From assembly GCA_035545895.1 (NCBI GenBank), contig DASZXJ010000136.1, forward strand, positions 1 through 30,640: DNA of 30,640 nucleotides, given 5' to 3'. Positions 7,206 through 14,495 of this stretch are shown in pieces. The position numbers and the translations under genes are program-made. The DNA is from DASZXJ01 sp035545895. GTDB lineage: Bacteria > Planctomycetota > Phycisphaerae > Tepidisphaerales > Tepidisphaeraceae. Below the pieces are notes generated by a model that was not told the DNA's origin, did not search any database, and saw nothing but the letters and a program-made list of their open reading frames with translations. Position 1 is the first letter of the stretch, and each line of letters starts with the position of its first letter.

Positions 7206-8614
7206 ATGAGCCTCGCTCGTCGAACGGTGTGCCAAGTCTGGTCGCGATCGGCGTTTTCTCGGCTCTTTCGATTGCCGCAGCCATCACCTCGCAGGGATTT
7301 CTCGAAGCCGATGCGTGCACGCATTACATGTACGCCCGCTTTGCATTTCAGCATCCGTATTTTTTCATCGATATCTGGGCGAGGCCGGTTTGCACGTTCA
7401 TTTATTCGATTCCCGCGGTGATGGCCGGTCGCGCCGGCACTCAATTCACATGCCTGCTTATTGCCATTGGCTGTGGGCTGGTCGCGTTTCGGATCGCTCA
7501 AAAGAGAAATTTCCGCTGGCCGGTGCTGGCGCTGATCTTTACGTTTGCCCAGCCTCTGCTGTTTTTGCATTCGTTCAATGAATTGACTGAACTCCCATTC
7601 GCGCTGCTTTTGGGGCTTGGCTTTCTTGCGTATGTCTCGCGCTGGTGGTGGGCCTTCGCGCTGGTCATCGGATTAACACCACTGAGCCGGCCTGAGGGAT
7701 TCGGCTTTCTATTGCTTGGAGCGTTGGCACTGATCGCTCATCGCAGATGGATTTGGCTGCCGCTGCTTGCGTTGCCGCTGGTCGCCTGGGATGTTGCGGG
7801 TTGGATGGCATTTGGCGAGCCGGGCCATTGGTGGCGATGGCTGATCGACAACTGGCCGTTCTCCGCGATCAGCACGTATGAACGGGGGCCTTTCTATTAT
7901 TTTGTGTCGCTGCTGCCGGTCTTTACCGGCCCGCTACTGCTGCCTTTTGCGTGCGTCGGTTTGTGGCTTTGTGTAAAGCCGCTTCGGATCGAGCGATTGA
8001 ACGACCTGCTTTTAGCGGCCATTCCATTGTCCATGCTTTTCGGGCATTCACTTCTCTATGCAACCGGTCGCATGGCCAGCAATGGTGAGCCTCGCTATAT
8101 GCTGATCGTCGCGCCATTCTGGGCGCTGCTCGCCGCGCGCGGGTGGGAATATACCTTTGCGAAATTGAATTGGCCTGAACCAATACGCTTGGCCGGCCTG
8201 GCCGCGATCCTGCCGATCATGGCCAACAATTATTACCGCGTCATTCCGTTGAAACTCACCGACGATTGGGTCCACGCGCGCGATGCGGCTCAGTGGTATC
8301 AGCATGCTTCGATCGCGAAGAATTATCCGCATTTCGTGACCGCGCATCAGGGCATCTATTATTTTCTGGGAACGATGGGCACGACCGACTGGCGTCGCGA
8401 TGCGCTGGCCGTGCCCACGCCCGGCACGCTCATCGTTTGGGACCCCATGTACGCCATTTACAATTCAGACCAGCGGCGCGTCATTCATCTTGACGATCTC
8501 ACCCAAAGCGGCTGGCTCGACATCACAGAAAAATGCCCAAAGTTTGGCCCGGACTGGCACGTCTTAATCTCACCAGGCGATGTACAAAACCGTCCCGCGG
8601 GCTCACTTCAGTGA
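7202..8614 (+). CDS. GT-C fold membrane glycosyltransferase-like protein
   Basis: A 470-residue polytopic membrane protein with about ten hydrophobic helices and a soluble C-terminal tail (about residues 360-470). The first periplasmic loop contains GFLEADACTHYMYARF; an acidic E-x-D pair (Glu35, Asp37) after the first helix is the hallmark position of GT-C transferases that use polyprenyl-phosphate sugars (GT39, GT83 and relatives). SRPEG at about residue 160 is also common in such proteins. The acceptor (lipid, protein or polysaccharide) is unknown. GTG start at 7202 overlaps the previous stop by 4 bases, so translation is probably coupled. It ends convergently with the TlyA-like gene, overlapping it by 12 bases. 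Confidence 0.82.
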   Translation: MNEPRSSNGVPSLVAIGVFSALSIAAAITSQGFLEADACTHYMYARFAFQHPYFFIDIWARPVCTFIYSIPAVMAGRAGTQFTCLLIAIGCGLVAFRIAQKRNFRWPVLALIFTFAQPLLFLHSFNELTELPFALLLGLGFLAYVSRWWWAFALVIGLTPLSRPEGFGFLLLGALALIAHRRWIWLPLLALPLVAWDVAGWMAFGEPGHWWRWLIDNWPFSAISTYERGPFYYFVSLLPVFTGPLLLPFACVGLWLCVKPLRIERLNDLLLAAIPLSMLFGHSLLYATGRMASNGEPRYMLIVAPFWALLAARGWEYTFAKLNWPEPIRLAGLAAILPIMANNYYRVIPLKLTDDWVHARDAAQWYQHASIAKNYPHFVTAHQGIYYFLGTMGTTDWRRDALAVPTPGTLIVWDPMYAIYNSDQRRVIHLDDLTQSGWLDITEKCPKFGPDWHVLISPGDVQNRPAGSLQ

Positions 8615-9175
8615 GCTTGTTTTCAAATGCGCCAAAAACTCGACGTTTCCCTTGCTCCCCTGGATCGGGCTCTCAATAAAACCCAGAATTTCGAATTTCA
8701 AATTTGAAATTTCAGTTTTTACACGTTCCATGATTTCCGGAAGGTGTTCCTGCATCAACACTCCCTTGCGAAGTTGCGCAGGGGCGGCTTCGTAGTGGGG
8801 TTTGATCAGTGTAATCACCGAACCATTGTCCGCGAGCATTCGCATCGCGGCGGGCAGGATGATTCGCTGTTTTGTCCATGCCACGTCGATCGTAACGATC
8901 TGCATCGGTTCCGGCAGTTCCACGTGCATGGCGTTGGTTCGTTCCATCACGACGACGCGCGGATCGTTGCGAAGCTTCCAATCGAGGACTCCATAACCCG
9001 TATCAATCGCGAAGACCCTGGCAGCCCCTCGCTGCAGCAGGCAATCGACAAATCCGCCGGTATTGCTTCCTAAATCCGCGCAGGTTGCGTCGTGAACATC
9101 GATACTAAATTGCGAGAGCGCGTGATCCAGCTTCAACCCGCCTCGTGAAACAAAAGATCGTTCGCTTTCACGCAT
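8603..9175 (-). CDS. TlyA/FtsJ-like RNA methyltransferase without S4 domain
   Basis: A 190-residue SAM-dependent methyltransferase of the TlyA (16S/23S rRNA 2'-O-methyltransferase, 'hemolysin A') type. SFVSRGGLKL at the start, the SAM loop DLGSNTGG (34-41), DVAW (98-101), Lys125 in IKPHYEA and the C-terminal SPIQGSKGNVEFL are diagnostic. TlyA proteins usually have about 250-270 residues with an N-terminal S4 RNA-binding domain; here an in-frame stop lies 12 bases before the ATG, so the S4 part is absent, not missed. The C-terminal segment EISNLKFEI is encoded by an AT-rich palindrome (8694-8711) resembling the intergenic repeats. The last 12 bases overlap the convergent GT-C gene. Confidence 0.88.
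   Translation of the reverse strand: MRESERSFVSRGGLKLDHALSQFSIDVHDATCADLGSNTGGFVDCLLQRGAARVFAIDTGYGVLDWKLRNDPRVVVMERTNAMHVELPEPMQIVTIDVAWTKQRIILPAAMRMLADNGSVITLIKPHYEAAPAQLRKGVLMQEHLPEIMERVKTEISNLKFEILGFIESPIQGSKGNVEFLAHLKTSSLK
8694..8711. repeat. 18-base perfect AT-rich palindrome inside the TlyA-like gene
   Basis: AATTTCAAATTTGAAATT reads the same on both strands and is flanked by AGAATTTCG and TCAGTTTTT. Its composition is far from the GC-rich surroundings. It encodes the NLKFEI part of the methyltransferase, in frame. Confidence 0.85.
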
Positions 9176-9269
9176 GATTGAAGTTTATCGAAAATCCATA
9201 AGAAGTTGCGACGATTTCAATCGCATCCGGCAAAATAGCCGGAACGGGAAATCTCTTGTGCTGTTTTCA

Positions 9270-9893
9270 TCACTTTGCGTTTTGGCGGCTTGGGGCGACT
9301 TTTTCTGCGATCGCTTGTGATGCGCCACGGCACGCGATTCGGACGGAGCTGGCGCTGAGGCGGTCGAAGACTCGGCGCTCATTGCGGATGGGCCACCAGT
9401 CATAGAGGAAGATTTCCATCGGCCGCCACATCGAGACCCAGCCGCCGATGAGCAGGCTTTCGCGAAAGATCTCGGCCAAACCTCGTTCGGGGAAAAGCTC
9501 AACGACCCAGTCGCCCAGCAGAATTGAACCGGTCAGAAAGAGCACGCCGATGAGCAGGCTCGTACGCCCGCGACGAAGAAGCTGGCGAAGGCGCTGGCGA
9601 CTCAGTTCCGAACGATGGCGGAAAAAGGTGTGAATGGCATCACGCAGGCGCGAGCCTTCTTCCGCGCCAACTCCAGGCTGGTCGAGATGAACGAGCAGGC
9701 CCAATGGCCGGTCGCCTTCAAGCTCGTTGGCCCAGCTAACGATGAATTCCTCGGCATCGGGGTCCAGATCCTTATCGAGGAACGGCGAAGGATCCATCGA
9801 ATTAAAAAGCTGGCTGAGTTCGCGCACACGAACTTCGATGACATTGGTTTTGGGAGCGATTTCATCGCCAGCGCTGGTTTGTTGGTCGGGCAA
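9270..9893 (-). CDS. Conserved membrane protein of unknown function (DPDAEEF family)
   Basis: About 207 residues. A hydrophilic N-terminal half with MDPSPFLDKDLDPDAEEFIVSW and a predicted amphipathic stretch rich in arginine (RHRSELSRQRLRQLLRRGR) is followed by two hydrophobic helices (about 111-132 and 145-165) and the phrase MWRPMEIFLYDWWPIR. I associate this pattern with a widespread uncharacterised bacterial family but cannot name it; no catalytic motif is visible. The start is uncertain: a TTG at 9893 has GAGG six to nine bases upstream and lies 55 bases after the pyruvate kinase stop; a GTG at 9923 is an alternative. Probably cotranscribed with pyk. A small hairpin (CCGGC/GCCGG, 9227-9242) lies between it and the TlyA-like gene. 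Confidence 0.75.
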   Translation of the reverse strand: MPDQQTSAGDEIAPKTNVIEVRVRELSQLFNSMDPSPFLDKDLDPDAEEFIVSWANELEGDRPLGLLVHLDQPGVGAEEGSRLRDAIHTFFRHRSELSRQRLRQLLRRGRTSLLIGVLFLTGSILLGDWVVELFPERGLAEIFRESLLIGGWVSMWRPMEIFLYDWWPIRNERRVFDRLSASSVRIACRGASQAIAEKVAPSRQNAK

Positions 9894-9948
9894 GTGATAC
9901 CTCGTGAATGGGGAGGATATCACACCGCCGGTTATTTCGCGCGAGTTG

Positions 9949-11361
9949 TCATTCGACCTGTCGCAATTGCAGGGTATCAATGACTTTGTCGTGGGCCAGC
10001 ACGTTGGTGATGACGACCAGCCACGTGCCTTTGACGCACCAGTCGCGACGCTTGAGATAGGCGATGGCGTTGCGAATGGTCTGCTCCGGGTCGGCACTGA
10101 AGGGCATTAGGAATGGTTCCACGCCCCATGGGAGTAATAGTTGACGGAAAAGGGCTTCGTCGTCGGTGAAAGCGTAGATCGGCACGCCGACCGCGCGAAG
10201 GGCGGCGAGGGTATATGCGAGAAATCCGCTGCGCGTGAAAACGACGATGCCCGAAGTGCCGAGTTCCTGCGCCAACGCCGCCGCCGAGCGAAGCATCTTG
10301 GCCTTGGGTTCTTTCAGATCGATGATTTCATTGATGCCGCGTGTTTCGGTGGGCTCGATGGTCTTGACGATGTTTTTCATGACCTCGACGCATTCGAGCG
10401 GATACATGCCAGTGGTGGTTTCGCCGGAAAGCATGACAGCGTCCGCTCGCTCGCGTACGGCGGTCGAAATGTCCGAGATTTCTGCGCGAGTGGGCATGGG
10501 AGCCGAAATCATCGATTCGAGCAAGTGGGTGGCAATGATGACCGGCTTGCCCTCGGTGAGACACAGGTCCACGATGCGGGTTTGCACAAGGGGCAGGGTG
10601 TGATAGTCGATTTCGATGCCCAGGTCGCCGCGTGCGACCATGACGGCATCGGTGGCTTTGACGATGCTGCGGAGATTGCGTACGCCGCCCTGGTCTTCGA
10701 TCTTGGCGATGATTCGCGCCTTGGAACCCAGGTGGTCGAGCAAGGCCCGCAGGACCATAATGTCGTCCGCCCGCCTGACGAAAGAGAGTGCAAAAAAATC
10801 AACGCCGGCAAGCACACCGACGCGGATATCGCGTTCATCCTTTTCGGTCAACGAAGGAAGGTTGACGTCCACTCCCGGCAGATTGATATGTCGTCGCGAG
10901 CCCAGTTTGCCGGGGGTAATGACCCGACAGCGGACATGAGTTGCATCTTTTTCGAGCACTTCAAGCCGGATCAACCCGCTATCGAGCAGGATGGTGTTTC
11001 CGACGCTTATATCATTGGGCAGGCCTGGGTAGTTGACGTCGATTCCTCGGATGCCGTCGCTGGGCGATTCGGTGTAAAACTCGAATATCTCATCGGGTTT
11101 GAGTTCAATCGGTTCTTTGACCATGCCGGTACGAATCTCCGGGCCTTTCACATCCATCATAACTGCGACATGCCGCTGGACTTCCGTAGAGACTTCTCGG
11201 ATTCGCTTGACGAGCGAGGAAACCCATTCGCCCGAACCGTGGGCCATGTTCAGACGCATGACGTCCAGCCCGGCGAGGATCAACTGCCCGAGCTTCTCGC
11301 GGCTTTCGGTCGCGGGACCGACGGTGGCGACAATTTTGGTATGACGATAATAGCCCGGCAT
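9949..11361 (-). CDS. pyk: Pyruvate kinase
   Basis: Transfers phosphate from phosphoenolpyruvate to ADP in the last step of glycolysis (cytoplasmic). The 470 residues match the normal bacterial length, with TIM barrel plus B domain and C-terminal allosteric domain. Motifs in order: HTKIVATVGPAT, RLNMAHGS (36-43), MMDVKGPEIRTG, IIAKIEDQGG (Lys220, Glu222), MVARGDLG (Asp246), ATHLLESM (Thr278) and DAVMLSGETTTGMYP. RLNMAHG and ATHLLESM differ mildly from the usual RLNFSHG and ATQMLESM but keep the key residues. The ATG at 11361 was chosen over a GTG at 11397 because family N-termini begin just before the RHTKIVAT strand. An open frame of 500 codons on the opposite strand is a shadow. Confidence 0.95.
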   Translation of the reverse strand: MPGYYRHTKIVATVGPATESREKLGQLILAGLDVMRLNMAHGSGEWVSSLVKRIREVSTEVQRHVAVMMDVKGPEIRTGMVKEPIELKPDEIFEFYTESPSDGIRGIDVNYPGLPNDISVGNTILLDSGLIRLEVLEKDATHVRCRVITPGKLGSRRHINLPGVDVNLPSLTEKDERDIRVGVLAGVDFFALSFVRRADDIMVLRALLDHLGSKARIIAKIEDQGGVRNLRSIVKATDAVMVARGDLGIEIDYHTLPLVQTRIVDLCLTEGKPVIIATHLLESMISAPMPTRAEISDISTAVRERADAVMLSGETTTGMYPLECVEVMKNIVKTIEPTETRGINEIIDLKEPKAKMLRSAAALAQELGTSGIVVFTRSGFLAYTLAALRAVGVPIYAFTDDEALFRQLLLPWGVEPFLMPFSADPEQTIRNAIAYLKRRDWCVKGTWLVVITNVLAHDKVIDTLQLRQVE

Positions 11362-11804
11362 GGCGAAATCACCCAGCCAAAATCCGGCGGACGACACGCG
11401 AGCCGCCTATTCGCGCAGCATGACACGGCGTCATTAACTGACCGGAAAGACGGATCGCAAAACCGGTGCCGCAGCCGCGGAGTCAGTCGCGCAGCCATAC
11501 CAGGCCAGGATTCGGACGCATTCGATTCGAATTCCGACCGTTCTGATTCCAATCCAATCAACAAATCCGACAGCCGCGGCAGACGAATCCCGTGTACAAT
11601 TCAGATCCACCATCGAGAACGCCAGTTCAATGAACACAAATGAAGATTTTTGGTAAAGAGGAAATATATATCGTAATCACACTAATATTAATTAAATAGC
11701 CGGCCGGGCGGAGTTTGTGAAAAAGCGCGGAGTATCCGGCTGAATTGCCTATATTCACGCCCATCAATTCATAAAAATTTTTTACTTTTAAGGGAAATTT
11801 TGGG

Positions 11805-11832
11805 TTGACTGAGAGAGTCATCGTCCTATAAC
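11805..11832 (+). promoter_or_regulatory. Sigma-70-like promoter for the beta-helix gene
   Basis: TTGACT (11805-11810), 16-base spacer, TATAAC (11827-11832): five of six consensus bases in each hexamer, preceded by a T/A-rich stretch (AATTTTTTACTTTTAAG) that could act as an UP element. Predicted start of transcription is near 11839, leaving a leader of about 390 bases before the ATG at 12229. Confidence 0.65.
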
Positions 11833-11929
11833 TCGACATCACGCGTTGCGGCAGTCCGCATCATTCCGGGCCGCGTCAGGAACGCAATTTGAGAAGCGGT
11901 TTGTTATTTGTTGCTGAATCAAGGTGCGC

Positions 11930-12126
11930 GAGGATGCGCTGAAGGCCCACAAGCCCAAGAGGGCGGCTCACAACCTTCATCGCTTCGTCTGAACATCCTC
12001 CTTCCTTTTCTCTCGATGAACCGCTAGTGGCCTGTGCCAGGGAGATTCAGCACAGGCAAGCAAATTAGTAACAAAATGTTGGCGTAACTCATGGGCTTCC
12101 GGTGCGCGTGCACCTCAATCATGAGT
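11930..12126 (+). promoter_or_regulatory. Structured 5' leader of the beta-helix gene (candidate regulatory RNA)
   Basis: Four complementary sets lie in order. GAGGAT (11930-11935) pairs with ATCCTC (11995-12000), enclosing GCGCTGAAGG (11936-11945) with CCTTCATCGC (11974-11983; 9 of 10), which encloses GCCC-AAGA-GGGC (11953-11964). Next comes GCCTGTGC (12030-12037) with GCACAGGC (12050-12057), perfect. Last is ACTCATG (12087-12093) with CATGAGT (12120-12126), enclosing GGTGC-GCGT-GCACC (12101-12114). None of the known riboswitch consensus cores I could recall fits. None has a T-run, so no obvious intrinsic attenuator. Confidence 0.45.
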
Positions 12127-12228
12127 GTGGTCTTGTTTCGTCCCCCAGGGAGGTGGACGTTCAATTAGCTGCGGGCGAGCAGTGATGGTTCCTTCAATAC
12201 TTTCAGAATATTTTGAGAGGAGAACAAC

Positions 12229-14364
12229 ATGAGTCGTAAATGCACCAAGGTAAATGGGCCGGGCCTTTTGGATCGCCTGGAATCGCGACAGTTGATGTCG
12301 CAAGTCAACGTCACCAGTTTCGGCGCCGTGCCGAACGATGGACGCGACGATCTGGCCGCTGTGAAGGCCGCGATGAACGCTTCCGCCAACGGCGACACCA
12401 TTTATTTCCCCTCCGGAACCTACAACTTCTCCGATGAAATATTCCTGAAAGGCTCTCGAACCTACGCCGGAGCCGACCCCAACAACACCATTATCCAGTC
12501 GATGAACCTGGGCAAGCACACATTCCACGTGCAACAGGACAATACGACGATCAAGAATTTCACCATCCAGGGCAAGCCGATCATGATCGATACCGGCAGC
12601 GGCGCAATGGTGGCGGGACTGACGATCAACAACAACATCATTCGCAACACCGGCACTGGTAACATGAACAACGTGATTACCTTCACCACCGGATTGCGCA
12701 ACAGCAGCATCACCAATAATAAATTTGACGGCGTAGGTCCCATGGGCATCTACGGTTACTACTGGGACGGCCTGACCATCGCCAACAATGACTTCCTCAA
12801 TGGCGGGCAGGGCATTCACGTTGACGATCATGCCAACACCAGCAAAAACCTGACGATCGAACAGAATCTGTTCTCGGGCCTGCATCGAATGGGCGTGGAA
12901 TACCAGGGGGGCGGCACCAACCTGGTCTTGCAGGACAACTGGTATGAAAAGCCGTCGATGACCAGCAATTTCAACGATAACAATGCCACATTTGCTTTTT
13001 CGATCGTGGCTGATCGTAGCAAGGGAACGATCGCGCGTCGAAACGTCATCTGGGCGCCCGAGCGACCGGACGGTGTGGGCGTGCGAATCGGTTTTGAAAC
13101 CGGCGGCGACGGAACACTCGTCGAAAACAATTACGTCTACGGCATCAACCAGGTGCTGGCCAACACCGATGGGGCGGGTACGACTTCGGTCCTGGCGCAG
13201 AACAATTATTACTTTCAAGTTCTGCAGGGCCTGGTCGGTCGCGGACTCACCAGTATCAACAACGGACCACAAGTGAACTTGCAATGGCTTTATAATCGCG
13301 GCAAGGCGGGATTTAATCGGCGATTTACCGACCCGTCGAATCCCAACGGCGGCGTTTCGACGACCAATACGACGACCTCGACACCTTCGACTCCCTCAAG
13401 CACGCCAACTTCGACCGTGACGGTGCCGGCTCCAACTTCGTCGGGAACGACGTATCTGGGCGACATCAACTGGGCGTCGGCCACCAATGGCTGGGGCACG
13501 GCGGAAAAGAACAAGAGCAACGGCGAATCCGGCGCCGGCGACGGGCACGCCATCACCATCGGCGGCAAAGCCTATTCCAAGGGCCTGGGCGTCCATGCCA
13601 ATTCCGAAATCGTTTACAACCTGAACAAGCAGTACACCACCTTCCAGTCCGATATTGGTGTGGATGACGAGGTGGGCAACAGCGGCAGCGTCGTATTTCA
13701 GGTCTATCTGGACAATGTGAAGGTTTTTGACAGCGGCAAGATGACTGGGTCGAGCGCCAATCAGTCGATCAACCTCAATGTCAGCGGAAAGACCACGATG
13801 AAACTCGTCGTTACCGATTCCGGCGACGGCAACAGCTATGACCACGGTGACTGGGCAAATGCAGCACTCATCGCTGGTTCGTCCACCACCGGCAGCACCA
13901 CTGCAACGCCGTCAAATATCTCGACGTCTGCATCGACCAAATGGTTGAGCGATTTGGCTTGGAGCTATCAGGTGAACGGCTGGGGCACGGCCGAGAAAGA
14001 TAAGAGCAACGGTGAAGCTGCTCTGGGCGACGGCAAGACGATTACGTTGAGGAATACGACCTACGCCAAAGGTTTGGGCACCAACGCTAATTCCGACATC
14101 CGTTACGCATTGGGCGGGAAATATACGAATTTCAGTTCAGATATCGGGATCGACAACGAAACCAACGGCAACGGCAGCGTGGTGTTCCGCGTCTACCTCG
14201 ACGGCAAACTGGCCTACGACAGCGGCATTGTCCGAGGCAAGGATGCGATCAAGCAGATTTCGTTGAATGTCACCAATGTGCAGGAACTGCGGCTGGTCGT
14301 CGACAATTCGGGCGACGGCAACGCATACGACCATGCCGACTGGGCCGGGGCAAGAGTTTCCTAA
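12229..14364 (+). CDS. Secreted parallel beta-helix (pectate-lyase-like) protein with two NPCBM domains
   Basis: 711 residues. N-terminus MSRKCTKVNGPGLLDRLESRQLMS lacks a hydrophobic signal but carries LESRQLMS (17-24), the planctomycete extracellular motif (LExRxLLS type). Residues 25 to about 365 form a right-handed beta-helix of the pectate lyase 3 type: VTSFGAVPNDGRDD, then many NNxF/NNxI rungs (INNNIIRN, ITNNKFDG, IANNDFL, VENNYVY). A Thr/Ser/Pro linker (about 372-405) leads to two NPCBM-type galactose/carbohydrate-binding modules (about 408-547 and 570-711) that resemble each other (NGWGTAEKxKSNGE; GLGxxANS; GSVVFxVYLD; DSGDGNxYDHxDWA). It likely binds and cleaves or scaffolds on acidic polysaccharide outside the cell; substrate and catalysis are not provable here. 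Strong ribosome site; a terminator follows. Confidence 0.9.
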   Translation: MSRKCTKVNGPGLLDRLESRQLMSQVNVTSFGAVPNDGRDDLAAVKAAMNASANGDTIYFPSGTYNFSDEIFLKGSRTYAGADPNNTIIQSMNLGKHTFHVQQDNTTIKNFTIQGKPIMIDTGSGAMVAGLTINNNIIRNTGTGNMNNVITFTTGLRNSSITNNKFDGVGPMGIYGYYWDGLTIANNDFLNGGQGIHVDDHANTSKNLTIEQNLFSGLHRMGVEYQGGGTNLVLQDNWYEKPSMTSNFNDNNATFAFSIVADRSKGTIARRNVIWAPERPDGVGVRIGFETGGDGTLVENNYVYGINQVLANTDGAGTTSVLAQNNYYFQVLQGLVGRGLTSINNGPQVNLQWLYNRGKAGFNRRFTDPSNPNGGVSTTNTTTSTPSTPSSTPTSTVTVPAPTSSGTTYLGDINWASATNGWGTAEKNKSNGESGAGDGHAITIGGKAYSKGLGVHANSEIVYNLNKQYTTFQSDIGVDDEVGNSGSVVFQVYLDNVKVFDSGKMTGSSANQSINLNVSGKTTMKLVVTDSGDGNSYDHGDWANAALIAGSSTTGSTTATPSNISTSASTKWLSDLAWSYQVNGWGTAEKDKSNGEAALGDGKTITLRNTTYAKGLGTNANSDIRYALGGKYTNFSSDIGIDNETNGNGSVVFRVYLDGKLAYDSGIVRGKDAIKQISLNVTNVQELRLVVDNSGDGNAYDHADWAGARVS

Positions 14365-14401
14365 ACCGGGATCCTTGATGGGACTCGATCTGTAACATTG
14401 C

Positions 14402-14454
14402 GGGAGCCCACTGCTGCTGATGGAGTGGAAGAGGCGGCAGTGGCTCCCATTTTT
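14402..14454 (+). terminator. Intrinsic terminator of the beta-helix gene
   Basis: GGGAGCCCACTGC (14402-14414) pairs with GCAGTGGCTCCC (14437-14448) with a single bulged C, followed at once by ATTTTT (14449-14454). It lies 37 bases after the stop codon. Confidence 0.85.
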
Positions 14455-14462
14455 CTGTCGCA

Positions 14463-14487
14463 AAGCCCATGGCTAAGCCATGGGCTT
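14463..14487. repeat. Perfect palindrome between convergent genes
   Basis: AAGCCCATGGCT (14463-14474), one base, AGCCATGGGCTT (14476-14487): arms are perfectly complementary. Its core GGCTAAGCC matches the core of the elements at 4041 and 5627. It sits 9 bases after the terminator T-run and 8 bases before the end of the convergent esterase gene, so it may also serve as the 3' end structure for the minus-strand transcript. Confidence 0.85.
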
Positions 14488-14495
14488 ATTTTACG

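Larger units (their letters stand above)
11362..12228. other. Long non-coding region with promoter and leader
   Basis: 867 bases between divergent pyk and the beta-helix gene. 11362-11640 shows nothing recognisable and should hold the pyk promoter on the minus strand. 11641-11804 is unusually AT-rich for this genome. A sigma-70-like promoter at 11805 points right, followed by hairpins up to 12126 and a strong ribosome site (GAGAGGAG, 12216-12223). A 71-codon open frame on the minus strand (11627-11842) has no coding signature. Confidence 0.7.

Noticed and set aside
10141..11643. A 500-codon open frame on the plus strand opposite pyruvate kinase.
   Set aside because: It lies antisense over a clear pyk gene, its composition (Asp/His/Gly/Arg-rich, no domain) is what codon bias on the other strand gives, and there is no ribosome site.
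11627..11842. A 71-codon open frame on the minus strand in the AT-rich region.
   Set aside because: Isoleucine/serine/tyrosine-rich peptide from low-complexity DNA, overlapping the promoter of the next gene; no support as a gene.
11930..12126. Match to a known riboswitch such as c-di-GMP, cobalamin or SAM types.
   Set aside because: None of the conserved core sequences I know for these classes can be found, so the leader is reported only as an unassigned structured region.
12115..13284. A 389-codon open frame opposite the beta-helix gene.
   Set aside because: Val/Asp/His-rich mirror of the repetitive beta-helix codons; covers the ribosome site and leader of the real gene.
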